Source: Allokutzneria sp. A3M-2-11 16
GTDB taxonomy: Bacteria > Actinomycetota > Actinomycetes > Mycobacteriales > Pseudonocardiaceae
Direction of reading: 5' to 3'
DNA length: 64,000 nt
Assembly: GCF_024213555.1 (NCBI RefSeq)
Contig: NZ_JANAVO010000007.1
Coordinates: 1 to 64,000 of the forward strand
Shown here: positions 25,615 through 34,860 of the stretch, one piece after another
Numbering within the stretch: the stretch's first letter is position 1
Layout of the letters: each line of letters starts with the position of its first letter
Program-made: the position numbers and the translations under genes
Notes under the pieces: model-generated
Databases searched by the model: none
Seen by the model: only the letters and a program-made list of their open reading frames with translations
Told to the model about the DNA's origin: nothing

Positions 25615-25943
25615 CTAACTGCGGGATCCAATGGTGAGAGCTAGAACCGCGTGGAGGGCTGCCACAGCACCGAGCTGGGACGTTCGCCCGAGGACGAAGT
25701 TCAACGCGCCCCATCCTGATTCGGGGTCGGTGGACGCTCGGAGCTGGTGACCGGGGAAGGCGTGTTCGCCGTCTTCCTGGAACGTCGTGCACGGGCGGTC
25801 CCAGAGGTAGAGCAGCGTCGGCCAGTCGGGGTGCGCGACATCCACGGCATGCGGATCACGTTGGCGATCTCCTCGGGAGTGCGCGCGGAGTGCATGTGGT
25901 TGTCCAGGAGCGCGGACAACACCACCTCGGCGCGGCTGGTCAC
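25615..25943 (-). pseudogene. Imm1-like immunity protein gene, frameshifted
   Basis: The frame opens with GTG at 25943, overlapping the stop of the upstream toxin remnant (GTGA). The first 30 residues (AEVVLSALLDNHMHSARTPE) are read in one frame. After about 25850 the conserved part WPTLLYLWDRPCTTFQEDG, then AFPGHQLRASTDPESGWGAL, continues in another. These match the actinobacterial Imm1 immunity family that accompanies deaminase toxins, as far as I can recognise. One frameshift and possibly a small deletion separate the halves. Confidence 0.6.
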
Positions 25944-26576
25944 GAATGGGCCTTCCCTTCGATGATCTTCGGCTGGTCGGAGTCGGGTTCCCACACTACG
26001 AGCGTGGAGCCCAGCGGGAGGATGGCGCACACCGCCGTGTAGCAGTCGAAACCGCCTCGGCGCATGCGCTTGGTGAGAACTACGACCGCATAGGTGATGT
26101 TCTCCTGCCGCATTCGGTAGGCGCCCACGTCCCATTGTCTGCTTCGAGCCCTCCGTGGGGCGGAGCATCGTGCGGCGCACGTTCTCCGCCCAGGCAGGAT
26201 CGAACGTACCGACAAGGGCGTGCCCATCCCACCGTGAAGGGTGCGGCACGGAAGCGGTTCCCTGAGTCGGAGTCCGCTCCTGTGGAGCGGCGCTGATCGT
26301 GGGAACGGCGTCATTGGGGAAGACCTCGGCCCGGTAGAGGTTGATCTGCTCGCTGCACAGAAGCAGATCAGCTGCCGCATCCTCGAAGTCCTGGGCAGCG
26401 GAGCCGAGCAGGCCGAGAGCATCGTGGAGCGTGAAGTTCCCGGCCTTGTCCGCGACCGCACGCACGCTGGGCCGGATCTCATCGCGAATGCATCGCGCGA
26501 GTTCGCGCAAGCCGTCCTGCGGCATCTCGTGCGGGATCGCCCGGAGAATGGCGATGATCTCGGCTAGCGGGCTCAT
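25940..26576 (-). pseudogene. SCP1.201-like deaminase toxin gene, deleted and frameshifted
   Basis: The ATG at 26576 opens a frame with an all-helical N-terminus (MSPLAEIIAILRAI) and a linker, then VGTFDPAWAENVRR. Near 26120 the frame shifts into MRQENITYAVVVLTKRMRRG, then DCYTAVCAILPLGSTLVVW, the C-terminal zinc-binding and LPxGS segment of SCP1.201-type (DddA-related) nucleic-acid deaminases. The catalytic HxE helix that should lie between these parts is absent, so the product would be inactive even if the frame were restored. Confidence 0.6.
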
Positions 26577-26766
26577 GACCGTCTCAAGCCGCCTGCGGCT
26601 TCCTCCATACAAGTGGCAGCGCGGTGAAGCCGGTCCACGCCCTCGGCGACCTTGCGCGCGGCTTCGGCGGCGTAGGCCGATGCGCCATCGCTGGGCTGGT
26701 CAACTCGCGTGCGGCCGAGGCTGCGGTGCGCAGAGAGCCGACGTCGGTCTCCGGATCCGCTTCCAC
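26573..26766 (-). pseudogene. Small helical partner of the toxin, frameshifted
   Basis: The GTG at 26766 follows GGGGG. The start (VEADPETDVGSLRTAASAAR) is in one frame, but the sensible continuation (SAYAAEAARKVAEGVDRLHR) is in another and ends in a TGA that overlaps the toxin ATG (ATGA). It looks like a short WXG/Esx-like or chaperone-like first gene of the toxin operon. Identity is tentative. Confidence 0.45.
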
Positions 26767-26912
26767 GGTTCCCCCTGCCGTTCCGGGACCGGAGCCGTCA
26801 CCACTCCGGTCTGTCGACGTCCATGGTCGCCGGGATGCAGCCGCATGCATGCCGTGCGCCTTCTTTGACACAGCGGATGAGGGCAAGTGCCAGAAGAGAA
26901 AGAGCGGGCGCG

Positions 26913-27410
26913 TTATGAGTGCGGGGACGGGGCCTCGTGAAGGTCCGGTCCGTGTTCGGCGGTGGTCACGCGGACGTCGGCGGGGTGGAAAAGCCCGCGG
27001 GTGATCATCTCCATGTTCTCCAGCAGGACCCGGCCCGCGACCGGGTCGACGATGCTCGCCACGCTGGGCACACCGAAGTCGAAGCGGGCGCGGAAGACGA
27101 CCTGGCAGCCCACCGCGGTCTCCCGCACTGACCAGCCGCCCTCGAACATGTCGAAATCGCCTTCGAGCTGGCGGAACGCGATCTCACCGCGAGCGCTGTC
27201 GAAGGTGTCGGACTCCGACCAGCGCAGCAGGCCGTTGCGGAAGTGCACCACCCAGGTGCTCAGGACCGACCCGTCCGCCTCCGCGGGCAGCACCTGGACC
27301 TCCTCCACCGCCTCCACGAGGTCCGGGTAGCGCTTGAAGTCCGCGAGCGTGCTGAAGACCTCCGCGGCCCCGAGCCCGGCTACTTCCGCTGTCAGCTCAA
27401 CCGCGTGCAC
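26913..27410 (-). CDS. SRPBCC (polyketide cyclase/aromatase-like) protein
   Basis: A 165-residue START-like protein. VFSTLADFKRYPDLVEAVEEV and a C-terminal helix with LLENMEMITRGLF are typical of the coenzyme Q-binding/polyketide-cyclase family, which holds hydrophobic ligands. The GTG at 27410 has GGAGA 6 bases upstream, directly after the aminotransferase stop, so it is the last gene of the four-gene run starting at 31336. Confidence 0.82.
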   Translation of the reverse strand: MHAVELTAEVAGLGAAEVFSTLADFKRYPDLVEAVEEVQVLPAEADGSVLSTWVVHFRNGLLRWSESDTFDSARGEIAFRQLEGDFDMFEGGWSVRETAVGCQVVFRARFDFGVPSVASIVDPVAGRVLLENMEMITRGLFHPADVRVTTAEHGPDLHEAPSPHS

Positions 27411-27420
27411 CTGTGTCTCC

Positions 27421-28620
27421 TCACCGAAAGCGCGCGGCGATGGCCGCGAAGGACTCGTCGAAGGCGTCCACGATCCGCTCGACCTCGCCGTCGCTGAGCA
27501 CGGCGGGCGGAGTGAGGCGCAGGACCGTGGAGTTGTTGAGCGAGTGGTTGACCAGCACGCGCCGGTCGATCAACGCCAGCAGCAGTTCACCGGTCAGCCC
27601 GGCGTTCGCCAGCTCCACCCCGATGAGCAGCCCCTCGCCGCGAACCTCGGGGACAAGGTGCGGGCAGTGCCGGTCCACGCTGCGCCGGAGTTCTTCGCGC
27701 AGCCACTTGCCCACCGCCTCGGCCCTCGGAACCAGAGCTTCGTCGCGGATCACCTCGACGGCCGCCCGCGCCGCGGCGACGGCGATCGGTGCCGCCGCGA
27801 AGGTGGAGGTGTGCAGGAACGGATCGCGGTCGAAGGGCTGGTAGATCTCCTCGGTGCAGACTGCGGCGGCCACCGGGACCACTCCGCCGCTCAACGCCTT
27901 GCCGACGAGCAACACGTCCGGCCGAATCCCATCGGCACCCCACCAACGGCCGAGCCTGCCCAGGCCGGTGAGGATCTCGTCCATCACAAGGACGGTGTTG
28001 TGCTTGCGGCACAACGATTCCACCTCGCGGAGGTAACCGGTCGGCGGGACGATCACGCCGCCTTCCCCTTGCACCGGTTCGAGAATGAGGCACGACCGCG
28101 CGTCGTCGGCGAGCACCTCGGCCAGGGCCGCGGCGTCGCCGAATGGCACGTGGACGACGTCGGGCAGCAGTGGCTGGAAAGGCTGTTGGTACAGCTCGCG
28201 GGCGGTGACGCTGAGCGCACCCATCGTCTTGCCGTGGTAGCCGTTCACCGTGGTGATCAAGCGGCGGGCACCGTGCGCGCGGGCGAGCTTGATCGCGGTC
28301 TCGGTGGCTTCCGCGCCCGAACCCACGAAGTGCACTTTGGACAGTCCGGGCGGACACGCGTTGGCCAGTGTCTCCGCGGCGGCGGCGCTGGCGGGTTCAA
28401 GCAACAGCCTCGTCGACAGCGGATGCCGCCGGATCTGTTCAACGACGGCGTCGACGACGCGGGGATGCCTTGCGCCCAGGAAGAAAACGCCGTATCCCGC
28501 GCAGTTCAAGAACTCGCGGCCGTCGCTGGTGCGCACGAGGGCGCCGGTGGAGCTCTCCTCCAGGTGGTCGCCGAACATCCGCGCCATTGCCGCCCTGGCG
28601 GTGCTGAGGTGGCGGTTCAC
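27421..28620 (-). CDS. Class III PLP-dependent aminotransferase
   Basis: A 399-residue enzyme of the ornithine/GABA-type family. It has VGSGAEATETAIKLAR for the cofactor phosphate, MDEILTGLGR with the Asp that pairs with the pyridine N, and LLVGKALSGGVVP carrying the Schiff-base Lys. It moves an amino group between an amino donor and an aldehyde or ketone. The GTG at 28620 overlaps the upstream stop (GTGA) with GGAGG before it. With an aldehyde dehydrogenase superfamily enzyme in the same operon it may make or consume an amine. Confidence 0.9.
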   Translation of the reverse strand: MNRHLSTARAAMARMFGDHLEESSTGALVRTSDGREFLNCAGYGVFFLGARHPRVVDAVVEQIRRHPLSTRLLLEPASAAAAETLANACPPGLSKVHFVGSGAEATETAIKLARAHGARRLITTVNGYHGKTMGALSVTARELYQQPFQPLLPDVVHVPFGDAAALAEVLADDARSCLILEPVQGEGGVIVPPTGYLREVESLCRKHNTVLVMDEILTGLGRLGRWWGADGIRPDVLLVGKALSGGVVPVAAAVCTEEIYQPFDRDPFLHTSTFAAAPIAVAAARAAVEVIRDEALVPRAEAVGKWLREELRRSVDRHCPHLVPEVRGEGLLIGVELANAGLTGELLLALIDRRVLVNHSLNNSTVLRLTPPAVLSDGEVERIVDAFDESFAAIAARFR

Positions 28621-29738
28621 AGTGTCTCCTCCAGCCTGAGCTCGGCACCGTCGAAGTAGTCGTCGAACGCGGTGGCCAGTGATGCCCGCGAGGGTGGGTG
28701 GAAGGCGAGCGCGTGCACGGTGGCCGACAGGTATGCGACCTCCGGACTCTCCACAAAGGACATTCCGCCGAGCGCTTCGACCGCGGCCGAGGTGGTTCGG
28801 GTGACCAGGTCCTGCGTCGTGTAGCGCGCCGCGAGGGCCATGGCCAGTTCGTCCGCGCCGCACGCGCCGTCGTCGACCCGCGACGCGACGCGCTCCAACG
28901 CGAACATGGCTGTCTCCAAGGAAGCGCAGATCCCGGACCGCACCTCGGCAGTCGCTCGGCGCCGAAGCAACAACCGCTCGGCGAGCGCCGACGCCGCGCC
29001 GAGGTAGCAGCCGCTGATCAGCAGCGTGAACCAGACCAGCCCGATCGTCTGCAACTCGTCCAGGCCGGGCTCGGGGCGCACCATCAGCTCGTCGGCGACG
29101 GACACCCGGTCCAGGGTCACCTCATCGCTTTCCGCTCCGTTGAGCACGAGGCTGTTCCAGAAGGGGCGCACCGAAATCCCGGGTGTGGTGGCCGGGATCA
29201 ACGCGATGCCCAGCTCGACACCGGTTTCAGCCAGGTTCACGCTGGCGGTGAGCAGATCCATCGAGCGGGACAGGCTGCATGGGCGTTTGCGGCCGGACAC
29301 CACCCATTGGCCGTCCTCGGTTTCGGCGCGCATCGCGGGTCGGAGGATGTTCTGGCCCGTGCGTCCCTCGGCGAACGCGCTGGCCACCAGCAGCCGGTCC
29401 CGGGCGATGGCGTCGATGAGCATCCACTCGAACCCCTCGCTGCGCTCGGCCAGCGCGACCAGGCTGGCGACCGAGAAGTTGTGCATCGTCGCGGCGACCG
29501 CCAGCGATGGTGAGCGCGCGGCGATGGCCCTCGTGGCGCTCAACGCGGCCAGCGCGCTGAGCCCGAGCCCGCCGTGCTTTTCCGGCACGAGCGCTCCGGC
29601 GCCGCCTGCCTTGCGGAACAACGCGAGCCCGGGATTGTCCTGCTGCTCCAACGCCATCAGCCCGCAGTCGGCCAGCTGCTCGTCCAGGCCCGGCAGTGCT
29701 GAGTCCAGTCGCGCGCGCTCCTCGCGGAGGAACCGCAT
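28617..29738 (-). CDS. Acyl-CoA dehydrogenase-like flavoprotein
   Basis: A 373-residue ACAD-fold protein. The middle domain carries GQNILRPAMRAE and WVVSGRKRPCSL, and the C-terminal helical domain is typical (AAVEALGGMSFVESP). The same fold includes alkylamine N-hydroxylases such as the valanimycin isobutylamine N-hydroxylase, so either desaturation of an acyl thioester or flavin-dependent N-oxygenation is possible. The ATG at 29738 overlaps the aldehyde dehydrogenase stop, with GGAGG upstream. Confidence 0.82.
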   Translation of the reverse strand: MRFLREERARLDSALPGLDEQLADCGLMALEQQDNPGLALFRKAGGAGALVPEKHGGLGLSALAALSATRAIAARSPSLAVAATMHNFSVASLVALAERSEGFEWMLIDAIARDRLLVASAFAEGRTGQNILRPAMRAETEDGQWVVSGRKRPCSLSRSMDLLTASVNLAETGVELGIALIPATTPGISVRPFWNSLVLNGAESDEVTLDRVSVADELMVRPEPGLDELQTIGLVWFTLLISGCYLGAASALAERLLLRRRATAEVRSGICASLETAMFALERVASRVDDGACGADELAMALAARYTTQDLVTRTTSAAVEALGGMSFVESPEVAYLSATVHALAFHPPSRASLATAFDDYFDGAELRLEETL

Positions 29739-31336
29739 CACGCACCTCCGGGCAGCGCGGTGTCGAAGATCCGCTCGCGCGGCGTGACATCGGTGGCGAT
29801 GCTGATTCCCTGCAGGCGGCTCGTGCGCAGCGCGGGATAGTTGGCCTCGCCGAACGGTCCCCCGGTCAGACCGCTGCCGCCGTGGGTGGGCAGTGTCGGC
29901 GCGAACCCGAGGTGTGAGTCGTTGACCTTCAACAGGCCGCCGTTGGACACCGTCGCGCAGAACGCGTCGATGACGCCAGGATCGCGGGCCCACAAGGAGT
30001 TCCGCAGACCGTACGGGTTGCCGTCGACGAAGCGCAGCATGGACTCCAGCAGTTCGCCGTCCGGCGCGGGCTCGGGCACCACGATCGGCAGCAGCGGGAA
30101 GAACGTCTCCTCGCGGACAGCTCGCAACCGCTCGGCCAGCTCCAGTCCGCGCACGTCGATGACCGTGGGTTGCAGGAAAACCCCGGCGGGATCGACGACG
30201 CCCTTGTGATCAGTGCGCTCGCCGCCCGCGCGCACCGTCGCTCCCGCCCGCGTCGCCTCGCCGAGCAGGTCGAAGAAACCCGCGGTCTTCAGCACCGGCG
30301 TCAGCAACGCGCGCTCGTCCTCGGGCAGGCCCGGCCGCACCTGGTCCAAGCGCGCGATCAGCGCCTCGATCAACCTCTCGGCGACGTCGGGGTGCACCAC
30401 CGCGTACTTGGGGACCATGCAGATCTGGCTGGAGCCGTAGAAGCACTCGACCAACGCCTGTGCCGCGAGGTCGATCTCGGCGTCGGACCAGATGAGCACG
30501 CCGTCGTTGCCGGAGAGCTCCAGCACCGCTTTCTTGCCCGCGGCGGTGGCGCGGTCGCCCAGTTCGATACCGCGTCCGCTGGCCCCGATGTAGAAGAGGT
30601 CGTCCACGTCCGGGCTGGAGATCCAGTGGTCCAGCACCTCACGCGGCGCACCGCAGATGAGGTTGGCGGTGCCGGGCGGGGCGCCGCACTCGGCGAGCAC
30701 CGGGATGACGACCTCGCGCCACGCCCACGCCACGCCGAGCGGTCCGCTGCGGGGCGCCTTGACCACGATCGCGTTGCCCGCCAACAAGGTGCTCAGGCCG
30801 AGCAGGGAGTTCGACGCGGCGGCGTTCTGCGGCGGGCTCAACGCCACCACGCCGTCGGGCTTGCGCACGAGCCGGATGTCCCGGTCTCCGGCGCGCCGCC
30901 GGACCTCCAGCATCTCACCGAGGACCGCGTTCGTGTCGGGATGCAGTCCTTGCAGCACACCCGCGACCTCCCACAACGCCAGTCTGCGCGGATGTCCTTC
31001 TGCGACAAGCACTTCAACGAATTCGTCCACTTTGGACTCAAACGTCGCGTGCAGCGCGTCGCCGAGGGCGAGCCGTTCGGTGAGCGGGCGGCGTGCCCAG
31101 TCCCGCTGAGCCTCGCGGGCAGCCGCGGCGGCCTGCTCCCAGTGCTGCACGGACGTCACGGCGACGCGCCCGGCGATCCGCGAGTCGCCGGAAGCCTCTC
31201 GGGTGCCTCGGTCCAGCTCCCGTTTGAGCCGGATCGCGCCCATCGGATCGTCGAGCAAGGCGCTCGCCCGGAGCACGTGGACCCATTGGCCCGCCGAGAC
31301 ATCACGACCGGCGATGGAGTTCGGATAGCTTCGCAA
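29738..31336 (-). CDS. Aldehyde dehydrogenase superfamily protein
   Basis: About 532 residues. LELSGNDGVLIW holds the general-base Glu. SSQICMVP holds the catalytic Cys in place of the common GQxC. NPYGLRNSLWARD is a standard C-terminal motif. It could oxidise an aldehyde or reduce an activated acyl group. TTG 31336 is used because GGGAG precedes it; TTG 31351 is possible. First gene of an operon of four with tight overlaps. Its promoter region holds the 19-bp inverted repeat at 31402. Confidence 0.85.
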   Translation of the reverse strand: MRSYPNSIAGRDVSAGQWVHVLRASALLDDPMGAIRLKRELDRGTREASGDSRIAGRVAVTSVQHWEQAAAAAREAQRDWARRPLTERLALGDALHATFESKVDEFVEVLVAEGHPRRLALWEVAGVLQGLHPDTNAVLGEMLEVRRRAGDRDIRLVRKPDGVVALSPPQNAAASNSLLGLSTLLAGNAIVVKAPRSGPLGVAWAWREVVIPVLAECGAPPGTANLICGAPREVLDHWISSPDVDDLFYIGASGRGIELGDRATAAGKKAVLELSGNDGVLIWSDAEIDLAAQALVECFYGSSQICMVPKYAVVHPDVAERLIEALIARLDQVRPGLPEDERALLTPVLKTAGFFDLLGEATRAGATVRAGGERTDHKGVVDPAGVFLQPTVIDVRGLELAERLRAVREETFFPLLPIVVPEPAPDGELLESMLRFVDGNPYGLRNSLWARDPGVIDAFCATVSNGGLLKVNDSHLGFAPTLPTHGGSGLTGGPFGEANYPALRTSRLQGISIATDVTPRERIFDTALPGGA

Positions 31337-31401
31337 GGCAGCTCCCGGCAACGTGGCACTGTTGGCAACCGGACGCTATGGGCGCCCGCCGCCGCGCCGG
31401 T

Positions 31402-31420
31402 ATCCCGAGATACTTGGGAT
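31402..31420. promoter_or_regulatory. Cluster operator, copy 1
   Basis: An inverted repeat ATCCC-N9-GGGAT in the divergent promoter between the aldehyde dehydrogenase operon and the P450 gene. Read on the minus strand it begins ATCCCAAGT, exactly like the site at 33693-33711, with the same 19-bp length. Confidence 0.7.
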
Positions 31421-31456
31421 TGCGCGCGAACGAGGCGCGCTCCGAGCCTTACCGCC

Positions 31457-32722
31457 ATGACAGACGTGAAGCTGGCCGGGTCGCTGTGGCTGACACGGGT
31501 CGTGGCGAGGACCTTCGCCGGATTCGGTGACCTGGTCGCGGAACTGGACCGTCCGGCCCGGCAACGCAACCCCTATCCCCTGTACAGCGAGATCCGTTCG
31601 CGCGGGCCGTGGTACCGCAGCAGGCTCGGCCTCTACGCGACGGCTTCCCACGGGGTCATCACGGAACTGGTCCGCCATCCCGAGATCAGCAGCGGTGTGC
31701 TCGGCGGTGAGGCGGGTGGGGCGACCGCGAAGGCCGCGTTCCCCGCCGACGCCATCCACCCGCTGCGCGATTCGCTGACCGGGATCGACCCGCCGGACCA
31801 CACCCGGCTGCGCCGCCTGGTCGTCCCCGCGTTCACCCCGAGGGCGTCCCGGGCCCGCGCGGAGCAGATCGAGCGGATCGTCGACGAGCTGATCTCCAAG
31901 CTGCCCAAGGGAGAACCGTTCGACCTGATCGAGCACTTCACCGCGCAGCTGCCGGTGCTGGTGATGTGCGACCTGCTCGGCGTGCCGGTGACCGAGGTGC
32001 ACCGCCTGACCCGCTGGGGACGCGTGGTGGGCGCTGCCGGGGACGGCGTCCGCACGGTCGCCCAGTCCCGGGAGCTCACCGTGGTACTGGCGGAGATGGA
32101 GCAGTTCTTCCGCGACCTCCTGGAGCGGCGCAAGGCTGATCCGGGCGAGGACGTGATCAGCCGCATCCTGCACGAGGCCAACGGGGAACCGACCCCTCGC
32201 GAACTCATCGCGCTGTGCGAGCTGACCCTGCTCGCGGGGTTCGAGACCCTGGTCAACTTCATCGGCACCGCGCTGCTCGCCCTGCTGACGAACCCGGAGC
32301 AGCTGGCGCTGCTGCGCGGTGATCTCGACCTGGTCCCGCAGACCGTCGACGAGGCGCTGCGCTTCGACGCGCCGATCCAGAGCACCCTGCGCGCGGTGCG
32401 CAGCGACCTGGAGATCGACGGTCACGTGCTGCCCGCGGGCAAACCGATCATCGTCCTCTACGGCGGCGCCAACCGGGACCCGGCGGTCTTCGAGCACCCG
32501 GACCGCTTCGACATCACCCGGCCGAACTCCCGTGACCACCTGGCCTTCGCCGCGGGCACGCACTACTGCCTCGGCGCGAGCCTGGCCAAGCTGGAGGGCG
32601 AGATCGCCTTGCGCGCGCTGGTCACCCGCCTCCCCGGCCTGAAACCGGCCGGGGAGGTCGAGTGGCTCAACTCCTTCGTCGTGCGCGGCCTGCGCAGGCT
32701 GCCCGTGGTCGTCAGTCCGTGA
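31457..32722 (+). CDS. Cytochrome P450
   Basis: A 421-residue P450. The I-helix motif is LLAGFETLVN, the ExxR motif lies in VDEALRFD, and the heme-binding loop FAAGTHYCLGASLAK carries the axial Cys. It hydroxylates or oxidises a small molecule using external redox partners; none is encoded nearby. ATG at 31457 with no obvious ribosome site. Its 3' end overlaps the convergent ferritin-like gene by 11 bases. Confidence 0.93.
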   Translation: MTDVKLAGSLWLTRVVARTFAGFGDLVAELDRPARQRNPYPLYSEIRSRGPWYRSRLGLYATASHGVITELVRHPEISSGVLGGEAGGATAKAAFPADAIHPLRDSLTGIDPPDHTRLRRLVVPAFTPRASRARAEQIERIVDELISKLPKGEPFDLIEHFTAQLPVLVMCDLLGVPVTEVHRLTRWGRVVGAAGDGVRTVAQSRELTVVLAEMEQFFRDLLERRKADPGEDVISRILHEANGEPTPRELIALCELTLLAGFETLVNFIGTALLALLTNPEQLALLRGDLDLVPQTVDEALRFDAPIQSTLRAVRSDLEIDGHVLPAGKPIIVLYGGANRDPAVFEHPDRFDITRPNSRDHLAFAAGTHYCLGASLAKLEGEIALRALVTRLPGLKPAGEVEWLNSFVVRGLRRLPVVVSP

Positions 32723-33626
32723 GCAGCATGTAGGCGAGGCGCTCGTCCTGGATCTCCCGGGACCAGCGCTGGGCCAGCTCCACCCGCTCCTCCGGCGTGC
32801 TGTCCAGCAGGCGCTTGCCCGCCCAGATCTCGTAGTCGCCGACCAGCTCGGCCTGCTGTTCAAGGCCCTGCTGGAACACGCCCTCCAGCGCGAGCTGCAC
32901 GGCGGCCATGGGCAGGCTCTCCCACAGCGCGCGCCCGGCGTCGACGATCTCCAGCAGCTCCGCGCGGCGCTCCGGGTTGTCGGTGAGGTGGCGGCGGATC
33001 ACCGTGCTGCCCACGGACAAGTGCCGCATCTCGTCGGTGTTGGCACTGCGTTGCAGCTGCGCGGCCGCGGGGTGCAGCGGCCTCCACTTCTGCTCGCTCA
33101 GCTCGGTGATCGGCGCGATCACCCCTTCCACCAGCACCGTCAGGATGACAACGCCGCGGTGGAAGTCGCGGTGCTTGTCCATGATGTCGAGCCCGTAGGA
33201 CTGCACCGGCGAGAGCACCATCTCCGCCGCCGCGCCCGCGTAGGCGGTGATGACCTCGTTCAGCGAGGCGGGTTCCACACCGAGCTCGACCAGGTGCGAC
33301 CGGTACATGTGCCCGTGCCGGGCCTCGTCCATCAGCTGCGAGGCGTAGAACTCCATCGTGGCCAGGTCGGGCGCGGTGGCGATGAGCGAGGTGAGCGACC
33401 TGGTGGCCTTCTCCTCGGCGATCGCCTGGAACGCGAACTCGGCGATCAGCGAATCCCGCAGCGGTCCCGGCTCCCGCAGGAACTCGGGCACTCCGGCGTC
33501 CGGCCGGTGGCCGTTGACCTGGCCCAGCACCTGGCCGCCGATGACCTCGGAGTGCCAGAACTCCAGGCCGCACTGCTCGGGCCCCAACTCGACCAACTGC
33601 TGCTGACCGGCGATCGTGTGCGACAT
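32712..33626 (-). CDS. Ferritin-like di-iron protein (VlmB-like oxygenase candidate)
   Basis: A 304-residue all-helical protein with two ExxH-type clusters (DEARHGH near residue 105 and DEMRHLS near residue 210) plus helices bearing EEKATRS and VEGVIAP. This is the ligand set expected for a non-heme di-iron carboxylate centre. It appears related to VlmB, the di-iron azoxy synthase of valanimycin biosynthesis, or similar N-oxygenases; the exact reaction cannot be read from sequence. ATG at 33626, AGGAG 10 bases upstream. The cluster operator lies at 33693 in its promoter. Confidence 0.75.
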   Translation of the reverse strand: MSHTIAGQQQLVELGPEQCGLEFWHSEVIGGQVLGQVNGHRPDAGVPEFLREPGPLRDSLIAEFAFQAIAEEKATRSLTSLIATAPDLATMEFYASQLMDEARHGHMYRSHLVELGVEPASLNEVITAYAGAAAEMVLSPVQSYGLDIMDKHRDFHRGVVILTVLVEGVIAPITELSEQKWRPLHPAAAQLQRSANTDEMRHLSVGSTVIRRHLTDNPERRAELLEIVDAGRALWESLPMAAVQLALEGVFQQGLEQQAELVGDYEIWAGKRLLDSTPEERVELAQRWSREIQDERLAYMLLTD

Positions 33627-33692
33627 GCGGCGGACGCTCCTCTGATTGGTGACCGTTGCGCCCGACGCTAGGAACCCGCTGTTCAGCCGACC

Positions 33693-33711
33693 ATCCCAAG
33701 TTTTCTGGGAT
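33693..33711. promoter_or_regulatory. Cluster operator, copy 2
   Basis: ATCCC-AAGTTTTCT-GGGAT, same half-sites and spacing as the site at 31402. It sits between the di-iron protein gene and the LuxR gene, so one regulator could switch all four transcription units of the cluster. Confidence 0.7.
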
Positions 33712-33804
33712 AGCACTTCGGAAAACACTGCGGTTGTCGGCCGGGCGCTCCGGTGGCGAAGGTGGGCGGGCCCGCCCCACCGCCGACACCGCGCATCGAG
33801 GCCC

Positions 33805-34842
33805 ATGCTCGCCGAACTGGACCGGCCCGACCCCGCCGAGACGGGCCCCGACCCGCACGACCTGTGGGCCGCCGCGGCAGCCGAACTGTCCACCCGCGTC
33901 TCCTTCGACTCGCTGTGCGTGGGCTCCACCGACCCGGCGAGCGGGCTGATCGACACCGCGCGCGTCGCCGGGCTGCCGGAGTCCTGCCTGCGTGCGGCCG
34001 TGCGGGCCGAGTACGGGGCGCCTGACTTCAACAAGCTCGATTGGCTTGCCCGGCAACGACATCCCGTAGGTCTGTTGTCCTCGGCCACCAACGGTGCGTT
34101 GGAACGCAGCCACCGCTACCGCACGATCCTGCGACCCTTGGGGTTACGGCACGAACTTCGCGTAGCACTGGTATCCCGTGGATCGTGTTGGGGCTATCTG
34201 GTGCTGTGCCGGGCCGAGGGCACCCCGGACTTCTCGGCTGCCGAGATCACCCACGTGCGCGGTGTCGCGGCGAGGCTGACTGACCAGCTGGTGTGCCGGG
34301 TGCGAACCATCCCCGTCGGCGGTCTTCAGGCCGAGCGCGCTGGTGTGATCAGCCTGGACGCGGACGGAGTCGTCGACGCGATCGACGACACGGCACGGGA
34401 TCTTCTCGACCGCTCCGGTGCGCAGCGCTGCGACGAGATTCCCCTGGTACTGGCCACTTTCGCCGCCAAGCTCACCGGCGGCGACCACGGCGACCGGCGC
34501 GCGCTGCTGCCGGACCCCACCCTCGGCTGGTTGCTGCTCAACGGAAGCGTGCTGCGCACCAGGACGGGAGCGGACCGGCTCACCGTGTCGATCCAGCCCG
34601 CGCCGCCGTTGCGCGTGGCGCCGTACCTGCTGTACGCGCGGGGAGCGACGCCGCGCTCGGTGGCCGTCACCCTGCGGGTGCTGCGCGGCATGACCTCGGC
34701 CGAGATCGCCGAAGACCTGCGGATCTCCCGGCACACGGTGCAGGACCACCTGAAACCCGTGTTCTCGGCGCTGTCGGTGAACAGCAGACGGGAACTGATC
34801 AGCTCGCTGTTCCCCAGCATCAAGCCGCACGAACTGCACTGA
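33805..34842 (+). CDS. LuxR-type regulator with GAF-like sensor domain
   Basis: A 345-residue protein. The N-terminal 180 residues look like a GAF sensor; the C-terminus has a LuxR helix-turn-helix (MTSAEIAEDLRISRHTVQDH, then LKPVFSALSVNSR). ATG 33805 is the first good start. Codon 114 (34144-34146) is the rare Leu codon TTA, a known target for bldA-dependent control in actinomycete cluster regulators. It is the best candidate to bind the paired 19-bp operators. The methyltransferase follows 18 bases later. Confidence 0.8.
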   Translation: MLAELDRPDPAETGPDPHDLWAAAAAELSTRVSFDSLCVGSTDPASGLIDTARVAGLPESCLRAAVRAEYGAPDFNKLDWLARQRHPVGLLSSATNGALERSHRYRTILRPLGLRHELRVALVSRGSCWGYLVLCRAEGTPDFSAAEITHVRGVAARLTDQLVCRVRTIPVGGLQAERAGVISLDADGVVDAIDDTARDLLDRSGAQRCDEIPLVLATFAAKLTGGDHGDRRALLPDPTLGWLLLNGSVLRTRTGADRLTVSIQPAPPLRVAPYLLYARGATPRSVAVTLRVLRGMTSAEIAEDLRISRHTVQDHLKPVFSALSVNSRRELISSLFPSIKPHELH

Positions 34843-34860
34843 CCCGCAAAGGAGCGCCCG

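Noticed and set aside
25701-26612. A single 303-codon minus-strand protein
   Set aside because: The frame crosses three genes; conserved segments occur in different frames, so it is better read as a set of pseudogenes.
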